Notes: generated by a model from the letters alone, not told the origin. A stretch of 64,000 bases of DNA from Clostridia bacterium (GCA_017942005.1 JAGAVJ010000021.1:62001-126000); one strand, 5' to 3'; shown: positions 25,296 through 34,729, counted from the stretch's first letter. Translations and numbers: made by a program.

Positions 25296-26048
25296 TTAAT
25301 TTTCTCCATCCTCTTCCTTTTCTACCCCGAACAGAATCAGCGCCTGGTATGCTGCCATTTGTTCGGATTCCCGCTTGGAAGACCCTTTGCCGCGGCCGAT
25401 CACGTTCGAGTTCAGACGCGCTTCTGTTTCAAACGATTTCCTGTGATCAGGACCGGATTCACCGATGAGTACATATTCGAGCAGCTCACCCGGTTTTTGT
25501 TGGATGATCTGCTGCAATAGCGTCTTGTAATCCTTGGAATGTCCGTTTTTTAAACCTGCCGCTTCCTTCTTGACATAGGGAAGCAGGAAGCGCATGGTTT
25601 CCTCTTTCCCTGCGTCAAGATAAATTGCGGCAAGCAGCGCTTCAAACGCATCTGCAAGAATCGACTTGCGTTCCCGTCCGCGGTTCATTTCCTCACCGTG
25701 ACCAAGCATGAGGTAATCGCCCAACCGAATGTCAGAGGCAAATTTATAGCATGCATCTTCACAGACCAGAATGGCGCGTATTTTTGTCAGAGTTCCTTCC
25801 GGTTGGGAGCGGAAGGTTTCAAAAAGATATTCGCTTGTGATGATGGAAAGTACGCTGTCTCCGAGAAATTCCAGCCGTTCATTGCATGCAATGGGCGCTG
25901 TTCCGGTATTGCGGGAACGCAGCTCATGCGCATAGGAAGAGTGCGTCAGCGCTTCTTTTATATATTGTTTATTTTTAAATGTGTATCCGATGGTTTCCTC
26001 AAGACAGGATATTGGCATCGGGAATACAGCTTCTGTTGTTTGATTCAT
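25296..26048 (-). CDS. rnc: Ribonuclease III
   Basis: A 250-residue double-strand-specific RNase that processes rRNA and regulatory RNAs. The signature NERLEFLGDSVLSIITSEYLFE carries the catalytic acidic residues, with a second acidic site in KSILADAFEALLAAIYLDAG. The C-terminal ~70 residues are the dsRNA-binding domain (DYKTLLQQIIQQKPGELLEY, then GRGKGSSKRESEQMAAYQAL). Normal length. The ATG at 26048 is separated from AAAAGGAG by a CATTT/AAATG hairpin. It follows plsX directly; acpP, often found between them, is absent here. Confidence 0.96.
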   Translation of the reverse strand: MNQTTEAVFPMPISCLEETIGYTFKNKQYIKEALTHSSYAHELRSRNTGTAPIACNERLEFLGDSVLSIITSEYLFETFRSQPEGTLTKIRAILVCEDACYKFASDIRLGDYLMLGHGEEMNRGRERKSILADAFEALLAAIYLDAGKEETMRFLLPYVKKEAAGLKNGHSKDYKTLLQQIIQQKPGELLEYVLIGESGPDHRKSFETEARLNSNVIGRGKGSSKRESEQMAAYQALILFGVEKEEDGEN

Positions 26049-26090
26049 ATCATTATCACATTTGCGAATGGAAATGCAATCTCCTTTTAA
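26046..26090 (-). promoter_or_regulatory. Shine-Dalgarno separated from rnc start by a hairpin
   Basis: On the minus strand AAAAGGAG (26088-26081), then ATTG, a stem CATTT/AAATG around CCATTCGC, then TGATAATGAT and the start ATG. The order of parts matches the rpmI-leader module (AAAGGAGATCAC, hairpin, TATCATAATG). Confidence 0.55.
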
Positions 26091-26150
26091 AAAAAGTTTT
26101 TGGGGTTTTTAGGGGACTTTTTTCAAAAAGTCCCCTAAATGGGTAAGATT
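26086..26150 (+). repeat. Dispersed hairpin repeat between plsX and rnc
   Basis: AAAGTTTTTGGGGTTTTT is followed by the perfect stem TAGGGGACTTTTT/AAAAAGTCCCCTA and GGGTAAG. It has the same head as the copies at 11281 and 3861. Confidence 0.65.
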
Positions 26151-26161
26151 CTGTGCAAACC

Positions 26162-27229
26162 TCACTCAGACGCTTCCTTTTCTTTCGCGGCAGCGGCATT
26201 GTCACTATCTGATCCTTTTGTTTTGGGAAGCAGCTGCGCACGCCGTTCAATTTCTTCCGTCACACCGGTCGACGCAAATTGTGCCGCTTGACGGCATGCA
26301 TTCTGAATGGCACGAGCATCGGAGGAACCGTGTGCTTTGATGACCGGTTTCCGGATACCTAAAAAGGGAGAACCGCCGGTTTCCGAAGCGTCGAACTGCT
26401 TTTTCAATTGCTTTAATCCTTTTTTCAATGCAAGCGAGGAAAGCTTTGTGATGACTGTGGAAAGGAACAGTCCTTTCAGCCGCTTCATGAAATAGGAACC
26501 CAGTCCCTCCACCGTTTTCAAAATGATATTTCCGGTAAAGCCGTCCGCAACCAAAACGTCGCATTTGCATTTCGGGATATCCTTGCCTTCGATGTTGCCG
26601 ATAAAGTGAATGTTTTCATTGGCAGTCAGACGTTCAAAGGTTTCCACATAGACGGGCGTTCCCTTGTGGGATTCTGTGCCGTTGTTGGCAAGACCGACCT
26701 CCGGTGATGGAATCTGGAACAGCTTTTCCATATAGACGGCGCCCATTAAAGCGAACTGCTCCATGTATTCCGCGGTGACATTGATGTTTGCGCCGGAATC
26801 AAGCAGGAGAAGCGGGCGTTCAAAGGGAAGGATGGAGGCAATGGCTGCACGGCGGATGCCTTTGACACAGCGTACCAGCATGGTAGCGCCGGTATACAGT
26901 GCACCGGTGTTTCCGGCGCTGACGACAGCATCGCCGTTTCCGTCTGCGAGCATTTTCAATGCGACCGTCATGGAAGAGTTTTTCTTTTTGCGTACAACGT
27001 CAAACGGGTCGTCTTCCATGGTAATCACTTCGTCTGCATGGACGATGGTAATACGGTTTCCCAGCAGCTTTTTGCCGCCGGCATTTTTCAGGCTGTTTGT
27101 GACCGCTTTTTCCTCTCCGACTAAAATATACTGGATATTGGAATCCAGCGTATTTGCCGCTGCCACAACGCCTTTTACAATTTCGTCAGGAGCGAGATCT
27201 CCGCCCATGGCGTCAATAATCAGTTTCAT
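26162..27229 (-). CDS. plsX: Phosphate acyltransferase PlsX
   Basis: A 355-residue enzyme that converts acyl-ACP and phosphate to acyl-phosphate, the donor for PlsY in phospholipid synthesis. Family features: IDAMGGDLAPDEIVKG at the N-terminus, SAGNTGALYTGATMLV and GFTGNIILKTVEGLG. The C-terminus carries a charged tail after the conserved domain. Its ribosome site lies in the structured repeat 27233-27331: the element's ATG opens a three-codon frame (ATG GTC ATA) that stops in TAAATG, overlapping the plsX start by reinitiation geometry. Confidence 0.95.
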   Translation of the reverse strand: MKLIIDAMGGDLAPDEIVKGVVAAANTLDSNIQYILVGEEKAVTNSLKNAGGKKLLGNRITIVHADEVITMEDDPFDVVRKKKNSSMTVALKMLADGNGDAVVSAGNTGALYTGATMLVRCVKGIRRAAIASILPFERPLLLLDSGANINVTAEYMEQFALMGAVYMEKLFQIPSPEVGLANNGTESHKGTPVYVETFERLTANENIHFIGNIEGKDIPKCKCDVLVADGFTGNIILKTVEGLGSYFMKRLKGLFLSTVITKLSSLALKKGLKQLKKQFDASETGGSPFLGIRKPVIKAHGSSDARAIQNACRQAAQFASTGVTEEIERRAQLLPKTKGSDSDNAAAAKEKEASE

Positions 27230-27232
27230 TTA

Positions 27233-27331
27233 TATGACCATAACTTTCACGAAAGTGAAAGTTATTTCCTCTCTTTGTGGAATTGTGACGAAGTCACAAA
27301 ACACTGTCTGAAAAATTTATTTTTCAGACTT
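27233..27331 (-). repeat. Three-hairpin ribosome-site element, copy 1 (before plsX)
   Basis: Read on the minus strand: hairpin 1 GTCTGAAAAA/TTTTTCAGAC, hairpin 2 TTGTGAC/GTCACAA, ATTCCACAAAGAGAGGAAAT with the Shine-Dalgarno, hairpin 3 AACTTTCAC/GTGAAAGTT, then ATGGTCATA. It occupies the whole space between trmFO and plsX. The copy at 48037-48136 is alike throughout, and the differences inside stems 2 and 3 keep pairing. Confidence 0.85.
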
Positions 27332-27337
27332 GTGATC

Positions 27338-28735
27338 TTACCTTTCTTCCCCGCAAAGACCCAAAGCGATCATTTCATCGATTTTTTCAATGGCACGGGC
27401 AGCATATGCGTCATTGCGGCCTTTTTTTCCGCCCTTGACCTTCTTTTCCAGCGGCGGGATCAGACCAAAATTGGCGTTCATTGGCTGAAAATCTGTGATA
27501 CATTCATCGGAAATGTATGCAGCCATTGCACCGAGCATGGTTTCCCGCGGAAAATAGAGCGGTTCTTCTCCCAGGACACGGCGGGATGCATTGATCCCTG
27601 CAATAAAGCCGGAGCCTGTCGATTCGATATAGCCTTCCACACCGGTCATCTGTCCAGCAAAAAACAGATTTGGCCTGGTACGCAGGGAATAATCTGCGGA
27701 AAGCAGCTTTGGCGCGTTCATAAAGGTGTTGCGGTGCATGACGCCATAACGCAAAAATTCTGCATGCTCAAGCCCCGGAATCATACCAAAGACACGGCGC
27801 TGTTCCTCCCAGGTCAGATGGGTCTGAAATCCGACCAGATTGTACATGGATTTTTCCGCATTTTCCTGCCGCAGCTGTACGACCGCATAGGGTTCTCTGC
27901 CTGTTTTTGGATCGGTAAGCCCTACCGGTTTTAAGGGACCGTAGAGCAGTGTGTCAGGACCGCGCCGTGCCATGACTTCCACCGGCATGCAGCCTTCAAA
28001 TACCTGCAGACCGCCGTCTTTTTCGGTACTGTTGGAAGCGTCAACATCTGTTGACGTGTCAACATCTGTTGGCGTATCAAATTCATGAAGCGCAGCCTCT
28101 TTTGCGCAAATCAAAGCATGATAGAATGCGGTATATTCTTCCTTTGTCATCGGGCAGTTGAGATATGCCGCGTCTCCCTTGTCATAGCGGGAGGCCATCC
28201 ATACCTTTTCCATATCGATGGATTCCGCGGAAACAATCGGTGCTGCCGCGTCATAAAAGTGCAGATATTCACTTCCTGTCAGCGCTGCAATGGCTTTGGA
28301 TAATGCATCGGAGGTCAAAGGCCCGGTTGCTACCACTGTGACAGCATCAGGGTCGTCCGGAATGGAGGTGACCTCCTCTTCTATGACCGTGATCAGCGGA
28401 TGTGTTTTGATCTTTTCTGTAATATAGTCCGAGAAACGGATGCGGTCTACCGCCAATGCGGCGCCGGCAGGAACTTCGCATGCGTATGCTGCTTCCATGA
28501 TCAGGCTTTTGGCACGGGAAAGCTCTTCCTTTAACAGTCCGATGGCATTGAAAATCTGATTGGAGCGCAGAGAATTGGAGCACACCAATTCCGCAAAGCC
28601 GGAATACCGATGCGCCGGCGTTGTTTTTTGGGGCTTCATCTCGTGCAGATGCACGGGAACGCCGCGGCGTACCGCCTGCCATGCGGCTTCGCAGCCGGCA
28701 AGACCTGCACCGTATATGTCAATATAAGATGTCAT
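27338..28735 (-). CDS. trmFO: Methylenetetrahydrofolate-tRNA-(uracil-5-)-methyltransferase TrmFO
   Basis: A 465-residue FAD/folate enzyme that forms m5U54 in the T-loop of tRNAs. The FAD-binding Rossmann motif is [19 protein letters not shown]. Family blocks [24 protein letters not shown] and [20 protein letters not shown] (seen in parts) are intact. Around residues 220-235 an extra Asp/Thr-rich loop is encoded by a tandem 18-bp repeat. Its start overlaps the topA stop by four bases, so it is coupled to topA. Confidence 0.95.
   Translation of the reverse strand: MTSYIDIYGAGLAGCEAAWQAVRRGVPVHLHEMKPQKTTPAHRYSGFAELVCSNSLRSNQIFNAIGLLKEELSRAKSLIMEAAYACEVPAGAALAVDRIRFSDYITEKIKTHPLITVIEEEVTSIPDDPDAVTVVATGPLTSDALSKAIAALTGSEYLHFYDAAAPIVSAESIDMEKVWMASRYDKGDAAYLNCPMTKEEYTAFYHALICAKEAALHEFDTPTDVDTSTDVDASNSTEKDGGLQVFEGCMPVEVMARRGPDTLLYGPLKPVGLTDPKTGREPYAVVQLRQENAEKSMYNLVGFQTHLTWEEQRRVFGMIPGLEHAEFLRYGVMHRNTFMNAPKLLSADYSLRTRPNLFFAGQMTGVEGYIESTGSGFIAGINASRRVLGEEPLYFPRETMLGAMAAYISDECITDFQPMNANFGLIPPLEKKVKGGKKGRNDAYAARAIEKIDEMIALGLCGEER
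28040..28075. repeat. In-frame 18-bp tandem repeat within trmFO
   Basis: GTCAACATCTGTTGACGT and GTCAACATCTGTTGGCGT lie head to tail (28040-28057 and 28058-28075, one mismatch). They encode the acidic loop [14 protein letters not shown]. The unit is six codons, so gain or loss keeps the frame. Confidence 0.85.
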
Positions 28736-31071
28736 GACAGTTCCTCTTCATTTGCAGGCGGGGGATTCTGCGTTTCAGTCGTGTCGGTGGCTGTCTCAGT
28801 TTCCAGCGGCGGACATTCCCGTTTGTAGTTACAGTCCTTGTTGTGACAGAAAATGAAGTTTTTGCCTTTTTTGCGGTACAGAATTTCTCCGCATACAGGA
28901 CACGTTTCTGCCTGTGGAATATCCCATGACGAAAAATCACAGCTCGGATAATGTTCACAGGAATAGAACAGCATCCGGTTTTTGCCGCGTTTCTGCACAA
29001 TCTTTCCGCCGCATTTGGGGCAGGGAACACCGATGTCACGCAAGAGCGGTTTGGTATACTTGCAGGTTGGGTAATGCTCACAGGCATAGAATGCGCCGTA
29101 TTTGCCCGGACGCATGACGACATGCCCGCCGCACAGCTCACAAGTCAAATCGGTCGGTTCGAATTTCTCCTCTGCTTTGGAGAGGTCCACCGTACCGTCG
29201 GCGTTCAGAGGCTTTGTATTGCGGCAGCGCGGATAGTTAGGACAAGCGGCAAATTTCCCGTATCGGCCGGTTTTAATGACAAGGTTGGCACCGCACTTTT
29301 CGCATACAATGTCGGTTTCCTCAACGGGAATGTCAAATGCGCCTTTTTCCACATTGGCGTCTGCTTGTTCCAGATGCGCGGCAAAATCTGCATAGAAGGA
29401 GGAAAGTACCGCTTCTACCGAGGAGTCCCCTTGCTCAATGTCGTCCAACTCATCCTCCATTTTCGCTGTGAATGCAACGTCAACGATGTCCGGGAAATAT
29501 TCTACCATCAGTTTGTTTGTAATTTCACCGAGCGGCGTCGGCTTCAATGCTTTGCCTTCTCTTGCAACATAGCCGCGTGCAATAATGGTGGTGATAATAG
29601 GGGTATACGTGGAAGGTCTGCCGATGCCTTTTTCTTCAAAGAATTTAATCAATGATGCTTCATTATAACGTGCCGGTGGTTCTGTAAAGTGCTGTTCCGG
29701 CAGAACCTCGTTTAAAGGCAGAATATCGCCCTCGGACAGCTCCGGCAGATGTGCGCTTTTTTCCGGCGCATCAGAGGCGGGACGCTCCTCATCCTCGGAT
29801 TCCTCATATACCGCCATGTAGCCGCGGAACTTGATGATATAACCGGAGGAACGGAACAGATACCCGCCGGAGGTAATATCTGCGGTCACGGTATCCAGTT
29901 CTGCTGACTGCATCTGAGACGCAAGAAAACGGTTCCAGATCAGGCGGTAGAGCTTGAATTGATCCGGCGTCAGCTGCTTTTTGATTTTTTCCGGCTCACA
30001 ATCCATATTGGAAGGACGGATGGCTTCATGTGCGTCCTGTGCCGATGCACGGGACTTGTAGACACGCGGCTGCTCCGGCAGGTATTTGTCGCCGAATTTA
30101 TCGAGAATATACGTCTTTGCCGCTTCCTGTGCTTCGGTAGAAATGCGCAGGGAATCGGTACGCATATAGGTAATCAGACCGTGTACGCCGCCGAACTCGG
30201 GACCGAGATCAATTCCTTCATACAGCTCCTGTGCAACCTTCATAATGCGCTGGGACTGGAACGACAGTTTGCGGGACGCTTCCTGCTGCATGGTGGAGGT
30301 GGTGAAAGGAGGAGGCGGATTTTTATAACGGATGGCTTTTTTTACCGCAGTGACACAAAACGGGCTGTCTTTGACTGCCTCTAATACGCATTCGGTTTCT
30401 TCCTTTGTGTGCAGTTCAATTTTTCCCTCGCTGCTGCCGTAGAACTTCGCTTTGATGGGACGGCTTTTCTGTCCTTGTCCTGACAGCATGGCGTCCAGCG
30501 TCCAGTATTCTTCCGGGATAAACGAGCGAATTTCTTCCTCGCGGTCGACGATGATGCGTGTTGCGACCGACTGCACACGGCCTGCGGAAAGTCCGGACTT
30601 CACAGATTTCCACAGGAATGGGGAAAGCTTATAACCGACGATACGGTCGAGAATGCGGCGCGCCTGCTGTGAATTGACCAGATTCATGTCAATTTCACGC
30701 GGGTTTTTCATGCCGGCAAGCACCGCATTTTTTGTGATTTCATTGAAGGTGACACGCTTGGTCTTGGCAGGATCCAGTTCAAGCGCTGCTGCAAGATGCC
30801 AGGAAATTGCTTCTCCTTCACGGTCAGGGTCCGTTGCGAGAAAGACCTTGGTTGCCGCTTTTGCTTCCTTTTTTAATTCCTTGATCAGCGGACCTTTGCC
30901 GCGGATGTTGATATATTTTGCTTTAAAATGATCGTCGATGTCCACGCCGAGTGTGCTTTTGGGAAGATCACGCACATGGCCGACAGACGCGGCGACTTTA
31001 TAATTGGAACCTAAGTATCCTTTGACCGTATTTGCTTTCGCGGGTGACTCAAGGATAACCAAATATGCCAT
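28732..31071 (-). CDS. topA: DNA topoisomerase I
   Basis: A 779-residue type IA topoisomerase that relaxes negative supercoils. The Toprim domain ([17 protein letters not shown] and [17 protein letters not shown]) and the active-site Tyr region ([13 protein letters not shown]) are intact. The C-terminus has four zinc-ribbon units with CxxC pairs: [39 protein letters not shown] and [21 protein letters not shown] precedes the ATG. trmFO follows with a four-base overlap. dprA lies upstream after 165 bases. Confidence 0.97.
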   Translation of the reverse strand: MAYLVILESPAKANTVKGYLGSNYKVAASVGHVRDLPKSTLGVDIDDHFKAKYINIRGKGPLIKELKKEAKAATKVFLATDPDREGEAISWHLAAALELDPAKTKRVTFNEITKNAVLAGMKNPREIDMNLVNSQQARRILDRIVGYKLSPFLWKSVKSGLSAGRVQSVATRIIVDREEEIRSFIPEEYWTLDAMLSGQGQKSRPIKAKFYGSSEGKIELHTKEETECVLEAVKDSPFCVTAVKKAIRYKNPPPPFTTSTMQQEASRKLSFQSQRIMKVAQELYEGIDLGPEFGGVHGLITYMRTDSLRISTEAQEAAKTYILDKFGDKYLPEQPRVYKSRASAQDAHEAIRPSNMDCEPEKIKKQLTPDQFKLYRLIWNRFLASQMQSAELDTVTADITSGGYLFRSSGYIIKFRGYMAVYEESEDEERPASDAPEKSAHLPELSEGDILPLNEVLPEQHFTEPPARYNEASLIKFFEEKGIGRPSTYTPIITTIIARGYVAREGKALKPTPLGEITNKLMVEYFPDIVDVAFTAKMEDELDDIEQGDSSVEAVLSSFYADFAAHLEQADANVEKGAFDIPVEETDIVCEKCGANLVIKTGRYGKFAACPNYPRCRNTKPLNADGTVDLSKAEEKFEPTDLTCELCGGHVVMRPGKYGAFYACEHYPTCKYTKPLLRDIGVPCPKCGGKIVQKRGKNRMLFYSCEHYPSCDFSSWDIPQAETCPVCGEILYRKKGKNFIFCHNKDCNYKRECPPLETETATDTTETQNPPPANEEELS

Positions 31072-31236
31072 ATAGAGTATAAACTCCTTTCTGCGTTTTG
31101 TTTCGTATATCAGAACTGTTTGATGAAACGACTTTGGATGTGTGTCAAACAGCCTTATTGCAAGCGAACCCTTTTTCTGTACGTTATCTCTATTTTACTG
31201 CAAAAATACGGTTTTTATCGGGGGTTCGCAAAAATT

Positions 31237-32850
31237 TCATTTTAATAAATATCCGCCGGGTCTTGACTCAATGTGACCGGAGATTTCAAGCAGTGTCAAA
31301 TCCGACATCAGCTCTGCTGCGGACATGCCGCTTGCGCACATTTCGTCAAAGGACATGTTTTTCTGAATCATTGACAGAATTTTCTTCTGTCGTTCAGTCA
31401 AAGAATTTTGTCGTTCAGACAAAGAACTTTGTCGTTCGGACAAAGAGTCCTGTTTTTTCTGCTTTTGTAATTCTTTTTCTTGAATTCTGTTTTCTTTTTC
31501 CACGATCAAAGCAGAAGGCTCTGTCTGCTGAGTCCGAGGACTCGAAGCTTGTCCCTGTATGGACGAAATGTCTGGGGCATCATTTTGTATTGGTTTTTCT
31601 GCCGTATGCGCCGACCGGACGGCGGCATCAATCAGCTGTTCCGCCTTTGAATGTGTATTTGACACGGCGGTGTGCGCTGCAATTTCAGAACCTTCGGTTT
31701 CCCAGGCGGAAATCGGCTCCTCCCGTGCAGCAATCTCACCGGATTCATCACAGTGGAAATAAATTGGTCTTTCATCCGGGATGTGCGGCGGCTTCATGCG
31801 ATAGGTGGAAAGCAGAGGAGGCGGATCGGTTTCCTGCACCAATTCTTCACGGCGGCGTTCCACCCGTTCGTTGCCGTATCGCAGGGTATCGTCATAATCA
31901 TAATAAAAGGAATTGATTCCGATATTGCGCGGGAATACGCAGACCCCGTGCATGGATTCATATTTGTATAAGATATCGGTGGTATAGGTGACGGGAATGG
32001 CGCCTGCTTTGATTAAATCGTTGGTTCCCATTCTTGCGGGATTCAGGGGATCACCGGGTACTGCAAAGAGATCACGTCCCTGCAAATAAGCATATTGTGC
32101 CGTAATAAGCGCACCGCTTTTTCTGCCTGCTTCTGCGACGACCGTACCTTGACATAAACCGCTGATGATACGGTTTCGCTGTGGGAAGTGCCAGGGACGT
32201 GTTTCGGTTCCGGGCGCATATTCTGATAGGATACCGCCATGCTCGATCAGCCGTTTATACAGCGGTACGTGTTCCTGCGGATAACAGTGATCAATGGCAG
32301 AACCGAGAACGGCAACAGAGCATCCGCCTGCATCAAGTGCGGCTTTCTGGGCAATACCGTCGATACCGAGCGCCATACCGGAAACAATAACTGTTCCGGT
32401 CACGGCAAGTTCAAAGGACAGACGGTATGCGGTTGTGCGTCCTTCGTCGGTCATACCGCGTGTACCGACCATTGCGATGGCGAGACGCTTGTCAAAATCC
32501 GGCAGAAACCCGCGGTAATACAGTACCGCCGGCGGGTCCTGAATATTGCGCAGCCGATGCGGATAGAGCGGACTCTCCAGTGTCAAAATACCGATGCTTC
32601 TCTTTTCACAGTATTCAAAAATGCGCTTTGCTTTGGAAAGGTCCTTATTGCATAAAGCGGTTATTTCCGTGTCGTCATGGATACCGAGAGAACGATATGC
32701 ACTCCGATTCATGGAATAGATCATCTCGATATCGTTTGTATGGGAAAAGAGACTGATTGGCACTGAGCTTTCCGGTCCGCAGGCTTGTGCAAACCAAATC
32801 CAATACACCGTTTTCAGCTTTGCGGCGGTTTCACTTTGTTGTCGTTCCAT
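31237..32850 (-). CDS. dprA: DNA-processing protein DprA with long linker
   Basis: A 537-residue DprA/Smf. In transformation DprA loads RecA on incoming single-stranded DNA. The Rossmann-like core (residues ~95-310) is typical: LAIAMVGTRGMTDEGR, IVSGMALGIDGIAQKAAL, GSAIDHCYPQEH and FPQRNRIISGLCQG. The C-terminal winged helix (QKKILSMIQKNMSFDEMC onward) is present. Between them lies a ~150-residue low-complexity linker, which makes the protein much longer than the usual 290-380 residues. The linker ends in three seven-residue repeats (SLSERQS type). A Shine-Dalgarno AGAAAGGA lies some 70 bases upstream, across a large hairpin. Confidence 0.92.
   Translation of the reverse strand: MERQQSETAAKLKTVYWIWFAQACGPESSVPISLFSHTNDIEMIYSMNRSAYRSLGIHDDTEITALCNKDLSKAKRIFEYCEKRSIGILTLESPLYPHRLRNIQDPPAVLYYRGFLPDFDKRLAIAMVGTRGMTDEGRTTAYRLSFELAVTGTVIVSGMALGIDGIAQKAALDAGGCSVAVLGSAIDHCYPQEHVPLYKRLIEHGGILSEYAPGTETRPWHFPQRNRIISGLCQGTVVAEAGRKSGALITAQYAYLQGRDLFAVPGDPLNPARMGTNDLIKAGAIPVTYTTDILYKYESMHGVCVFPRNIGINSFYYDYDDTLRYGNERVERRREELVQETDPPPLLSTYRMKPPHIPDERPIYFHCDESGEIAAREEPISAWETEGSEIAAHTAVSNTHSKAEQLIDAAVRSAHTAEKPIQNDAPDISSIQGQASSPRTQQTEPSALIVEKENRIQEKELQKQKKQDSLSERQSSLSERQNSLTERQKKILSMIQKNMSFDEMCASGMSAAELMSDLTLLEISGHIESRPGGYLLK
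31388..31450. repeat. 21-bp tandem repeat, three units, within dprA
   Basis: Three units begin TGTCGTTC at 31388, 31409 and 31430 and continue AGTCAAAGAATTT, AGACAAAGAACTT and GGACAAAGAGTCC. On the coding strand they give the heptads SLSERQS, SLSERQN and SLTERQK just before the winged helix. Confidence 0.85.
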
Positions 32851-32930
32851 TTTTTATAATCAAAACTTCGCATGCTCCGCTATGCTGAAATGTTCAGTTA
32901 TACTGAAATGTGCGAAGGTTTTCCTTTCTT
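32851..32930 (-). promoter_or_regulatory. Shine-Dalgarno separated from dprA start by a large hairpin
   Basis: On the minus strand AAGAAAGGAAAA (32930-32919) lies directly after the stop of the RNA methyltransferase gene. A stem CTTCGCA/TGCGAAG encloses a smaller hairpin (TTCAGTATAACTGAA). TTTTGATTATAAAAA then precedes the ATG. No Shine-Dalgarno lies closer. This is the longest example of this layout in the window. Confidence 0.5.
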
Positions 32931-32933
32931 TAT

Positions 32934-33788
32934 TCAGGCCTTTGCGCGTTCCCACATGAGCAATGCCGCTGCAATGGCAGCATTCAGTGATTCTGCACCT
33001 TCTGCCATAGGAATCATGACGGCGCTGTCACAGGCAGAAATGGTTTGTATACTAAGACCGTGTCCTTCATTGCCGATTACAAAGACTGTCTTTTTTGATA
33101 CCTGCAGGCGGTCAAGCGGAATGGCTTCATCGGTCAGCGCGGCGGCATGTACGTGATAGCCATTTTTTTTCAATAGGGCGATGTATGCAGGGATATCGTC
33201 TGTAATATCCACGCGGATGCGGAAGAGCGCCCCCATTGCGGCCCGCACGACCTTGGGGTTGTACACATCTGCACAGTCGTTCGACAGTACCAATCGGTCA
33301 AATCCGAGCGCATTTGCAGTACGCAGGATGGTACCGAGATTTCCGGGATCCTGAAGACCGTCGCAAATGAGCATTTTTTCCTCGCCCTTAATTATAGTAG
33401 GTAATTGTGAACCCACTATATCTATTATATGATAAAAATTCAAATTGTCAAGGTTTTTTGCCAAACAAAAAATCCCCTGCGGTGAATTTTCCGCAGAAAT
33501 TTTCGCATAGACGGCATCTGTCACAAGGAAGATGTCGAAATCGGGGTCTGCAAACAGGTCTGTATATTTTTGATATGCAGCTTCTGTAACAAATACCTGC
33601 GTGATGGAAACACCCGCTGCGCGTGCTTCTGAAAACAATTTCCAGCCTTCAAAAAAGAAGCTGCCTGTTTCACGGCGATATTTTTTGTCTGACAGCTTTG
33701 CGGCTGCCAAAATCTGTGGATTTGTGCGGGATGTGATCAGCGGATGACAATCGTTTTTATTTTTTAATGGTTGGGTGGATTTTTCCAT
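32934..33788 (-). CDS. TrmH/SpoU-family RNA 2'-O-methyltransferase
   Basis: A 284-residue SPOUT methyltransferase acting on rRNA or tRNA (substrate unknown). An N-terminal RNA-binding substrate domain (KKYRRETGSFFFEGWKLF, QVFVTEAAYQKY) precedes the knotted domain with its three motifs: ICDGLQDPGNLGTILRTANA, KTVFVIGNEGHGLS and MAEGAESLNAAIAAALLMWE. Between the two, about 24 residues (NLDNLNFYHIIDIVGSQLPT ...) come from an AT-rich, hairpin-forming stretch that looks inserted. The start is uncertain: ATG at 33788 or 33803 are both plausible. The longer open frame would overlap rplT and cross a terminator. Confidence 0.87.
   Translation of the reverse strand: MEKSTQPLKNKNDCHPLITSRTNPQILAAAKLSDKKYRRETGSFFFEGWKLFSEARAAGVSITQVFVTEAAYQKYTDLFADPDFDIFLVTDAVYAKISAENSPQGIFCLAKNLDNLNFYHIIDIVGSQLPTIIKGEEKMLICDGLQDPGNLGTILRTANALGFDRLVLSNDCADVYNPKVVRAAMGALFRIRVDITDDIPAYIALLKKNGYHVHAAALTDEAIPLDRLQVSKKTVFVIGNEGHGLSIQTISACDSAVMIPMAEGAESLNAAIAAALLMWERAKA
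33385..33456 (-). mobile_element. Possible in-frame palindromic insertion in the RNA methyltransferase gene
   Basis: This stretch is far richer in A and T than the flanking gene. On the minus strand it contains TATAGTGGGT, TCACAATT, ACCTACTATA, which forms a ten-pair hairpin with one G-T wobble. It lies at the expected border between the substrate-binding and knotted domains and keeps the frame. Insertion is inferred from composition and position. No unoccupied site is available for comparison. Confidence 0.45.
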
Positions 33789-33821
33789 ACAATTCCGTTC
33801 CATGCGTATGCTATCAACAAC

Positions 33822-33854
33822 AAAACCAAAGTATCGAATGGACACTTTGGTTTT
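33822..33854. terminator. Bidirectional-looking terminator after rplT
   Basis: AAAACCAAAGT and ACTTTGGTTTT form an 11-bp stem around ATCGAATGGAC. On the minus strand it is followed by TTTTGTTGTTG. It lies about 85 bases after the rplT stop and just before the methyltransferase start candidates. Confidence 0.75.
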
Positions 33855-33936
33855 CGCTTGTTTTTTTCTTCCCGGAAAATCTGTACATATTCCAAATATG
33901 GGATTGATGTATAAGAATTTTCGGTATCGTTTATGA

Positions 33937-34290
33937 TTAAAGAGCGGCCTTTGCCTGATCGCAGATTGCAGTAAATGCAGCAGCGTCTGCAATGGCGATT
34001 TCAGAAAGCATTTTTCTGTTCAGGGTGATGCCGGCTTTCTTCAGACCGTGCATAAGGGTGGAGTAGTTCATACCGTTCATCTTTGCAGCTGCGGAGATAC
34101 GGGTGATCCAGAGAGAGCGGAAGTCTCTCTTCTTCATCTTTCTGCCTGCAAATGCATAGTTGCCGGACTTCATGACGGCTTGCTTTGCCATCTTGAAGTG
34201 CTTGGATTTTGCACCCCAATAACCCTTTGCAGCCTTCAGAACTTTATTTCTTCTCTTGCGAGACATCATCGCGCCTTTTACTCTTGCCAT
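33937..34290 (-). CDS. rplT: 50S ribosomal protein L20
   Basis: A 117-residue L20, an early assembly protein of the 50S subunit that also represses its own operon in Firmicutes by binding the leader RNA. Typical sequence: [39 protein letters not shown], then [32 protein letters not shown] precedes the ATG. Last gene of infC-rpmI-rplT. Confidence 0.98.
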   Translation of the reverse strand: MARVKGAMMSRKRRNKVLKAAKGYWGAKSKHFKMAKQAVMKSGNYAFAGRKMKKRDFRSLWITRISAAAKMNGMNYSTLMHGLKKAGITLNRKMLSEIAIADAAAFTAICDQAKAAL

Positions 34291-34348
34291 GTTCTTTTAT
34301 CCTCCGTTTTTTGTAATACTCTGTTTTGTCTGTCTTCTTACTTGGAAA

Positions 34349-34549
34349 TTATTTGCTTGCGGGAGCAATCAGCTTCTTGACAGTAGGTGCAAAGCTGGAA
34401 GACAGGTATGTGCCGGTACGCAGGTGTCTCTTTCTCTTTGCAGTCTTAATACCGAGGTTATGACGATGGTGAGAGTGGTTCATCTTTACAAGACCGCTCT
34501 TTGTCAGAGTAAATCTCTTTGCAGATGCTCTATGGGATTTGAGTTTCAT
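34349..34549 (-). CDS. rpmI: 50S ribosomal protein L35
   Basis: A 66-residue L35 with the expected start KLKSHRASAKRFTLTKSG and basic C-terminus. The ATG at 34549 has AAAGGATG eight bases upstream. The frame is open for 34 codons more, but that part does not resemble L35. It lies between infC and rplT with a 230-base gap to infC. Confidence 0.97.
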   Translation of the reverse strand: MKLKSHRASAKRFTLTKSGLVKMNHSHHRHNLGIKTAKRKRHLRTGTYLSSSFAPTVKKLIAPASK

Positions 34550-34685
34550 AATTTTTACATCCTTTCGACTGATTTCATAAAACTTGTACAAATAACGGTA
34601 CGAAGCGTTCACACGCAACTGACCGATCAGGTTTGGGCAGGATAACATCAAAAAATCAATTTTGTAAAGGAATGATGCAGAACAT

Positions 34686-34729
34686 CATTATGATAATCGC
34701 TTTTTCTGATGAAAAAGTGATCTCCTTTG
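34686..34729 (-). promoter_or_regulatory. Shine-Dalgarno plus hairpin module between infC and rpmI
   Basis: On the minus strand AAAGGAGATCA, then the stem CTTTTT/AAAAAG around CATCAG, then CGATTATCATA and ATGATG. It matches the layout and parts of the sequence of the modules before rnc and the response regulator. The following frame stops after about ten codons, and rpmI has its own Shine-Dalgarno further on, so this copy may translate only a short leader or nothing. Confidence 0.45.

Noticed and set aside
28040..28075. CRISPR-like short repeats
   Set aside because: Only two in-frame tandem units without spacers. No array or cas genes were seen anywhere in the window.
33789..33992. Longer N-terminus for the RNA methyltransferase
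   Set aside because: It would overlap rplT and run through a terminator hairpin; the added residues show no similarity to the family.
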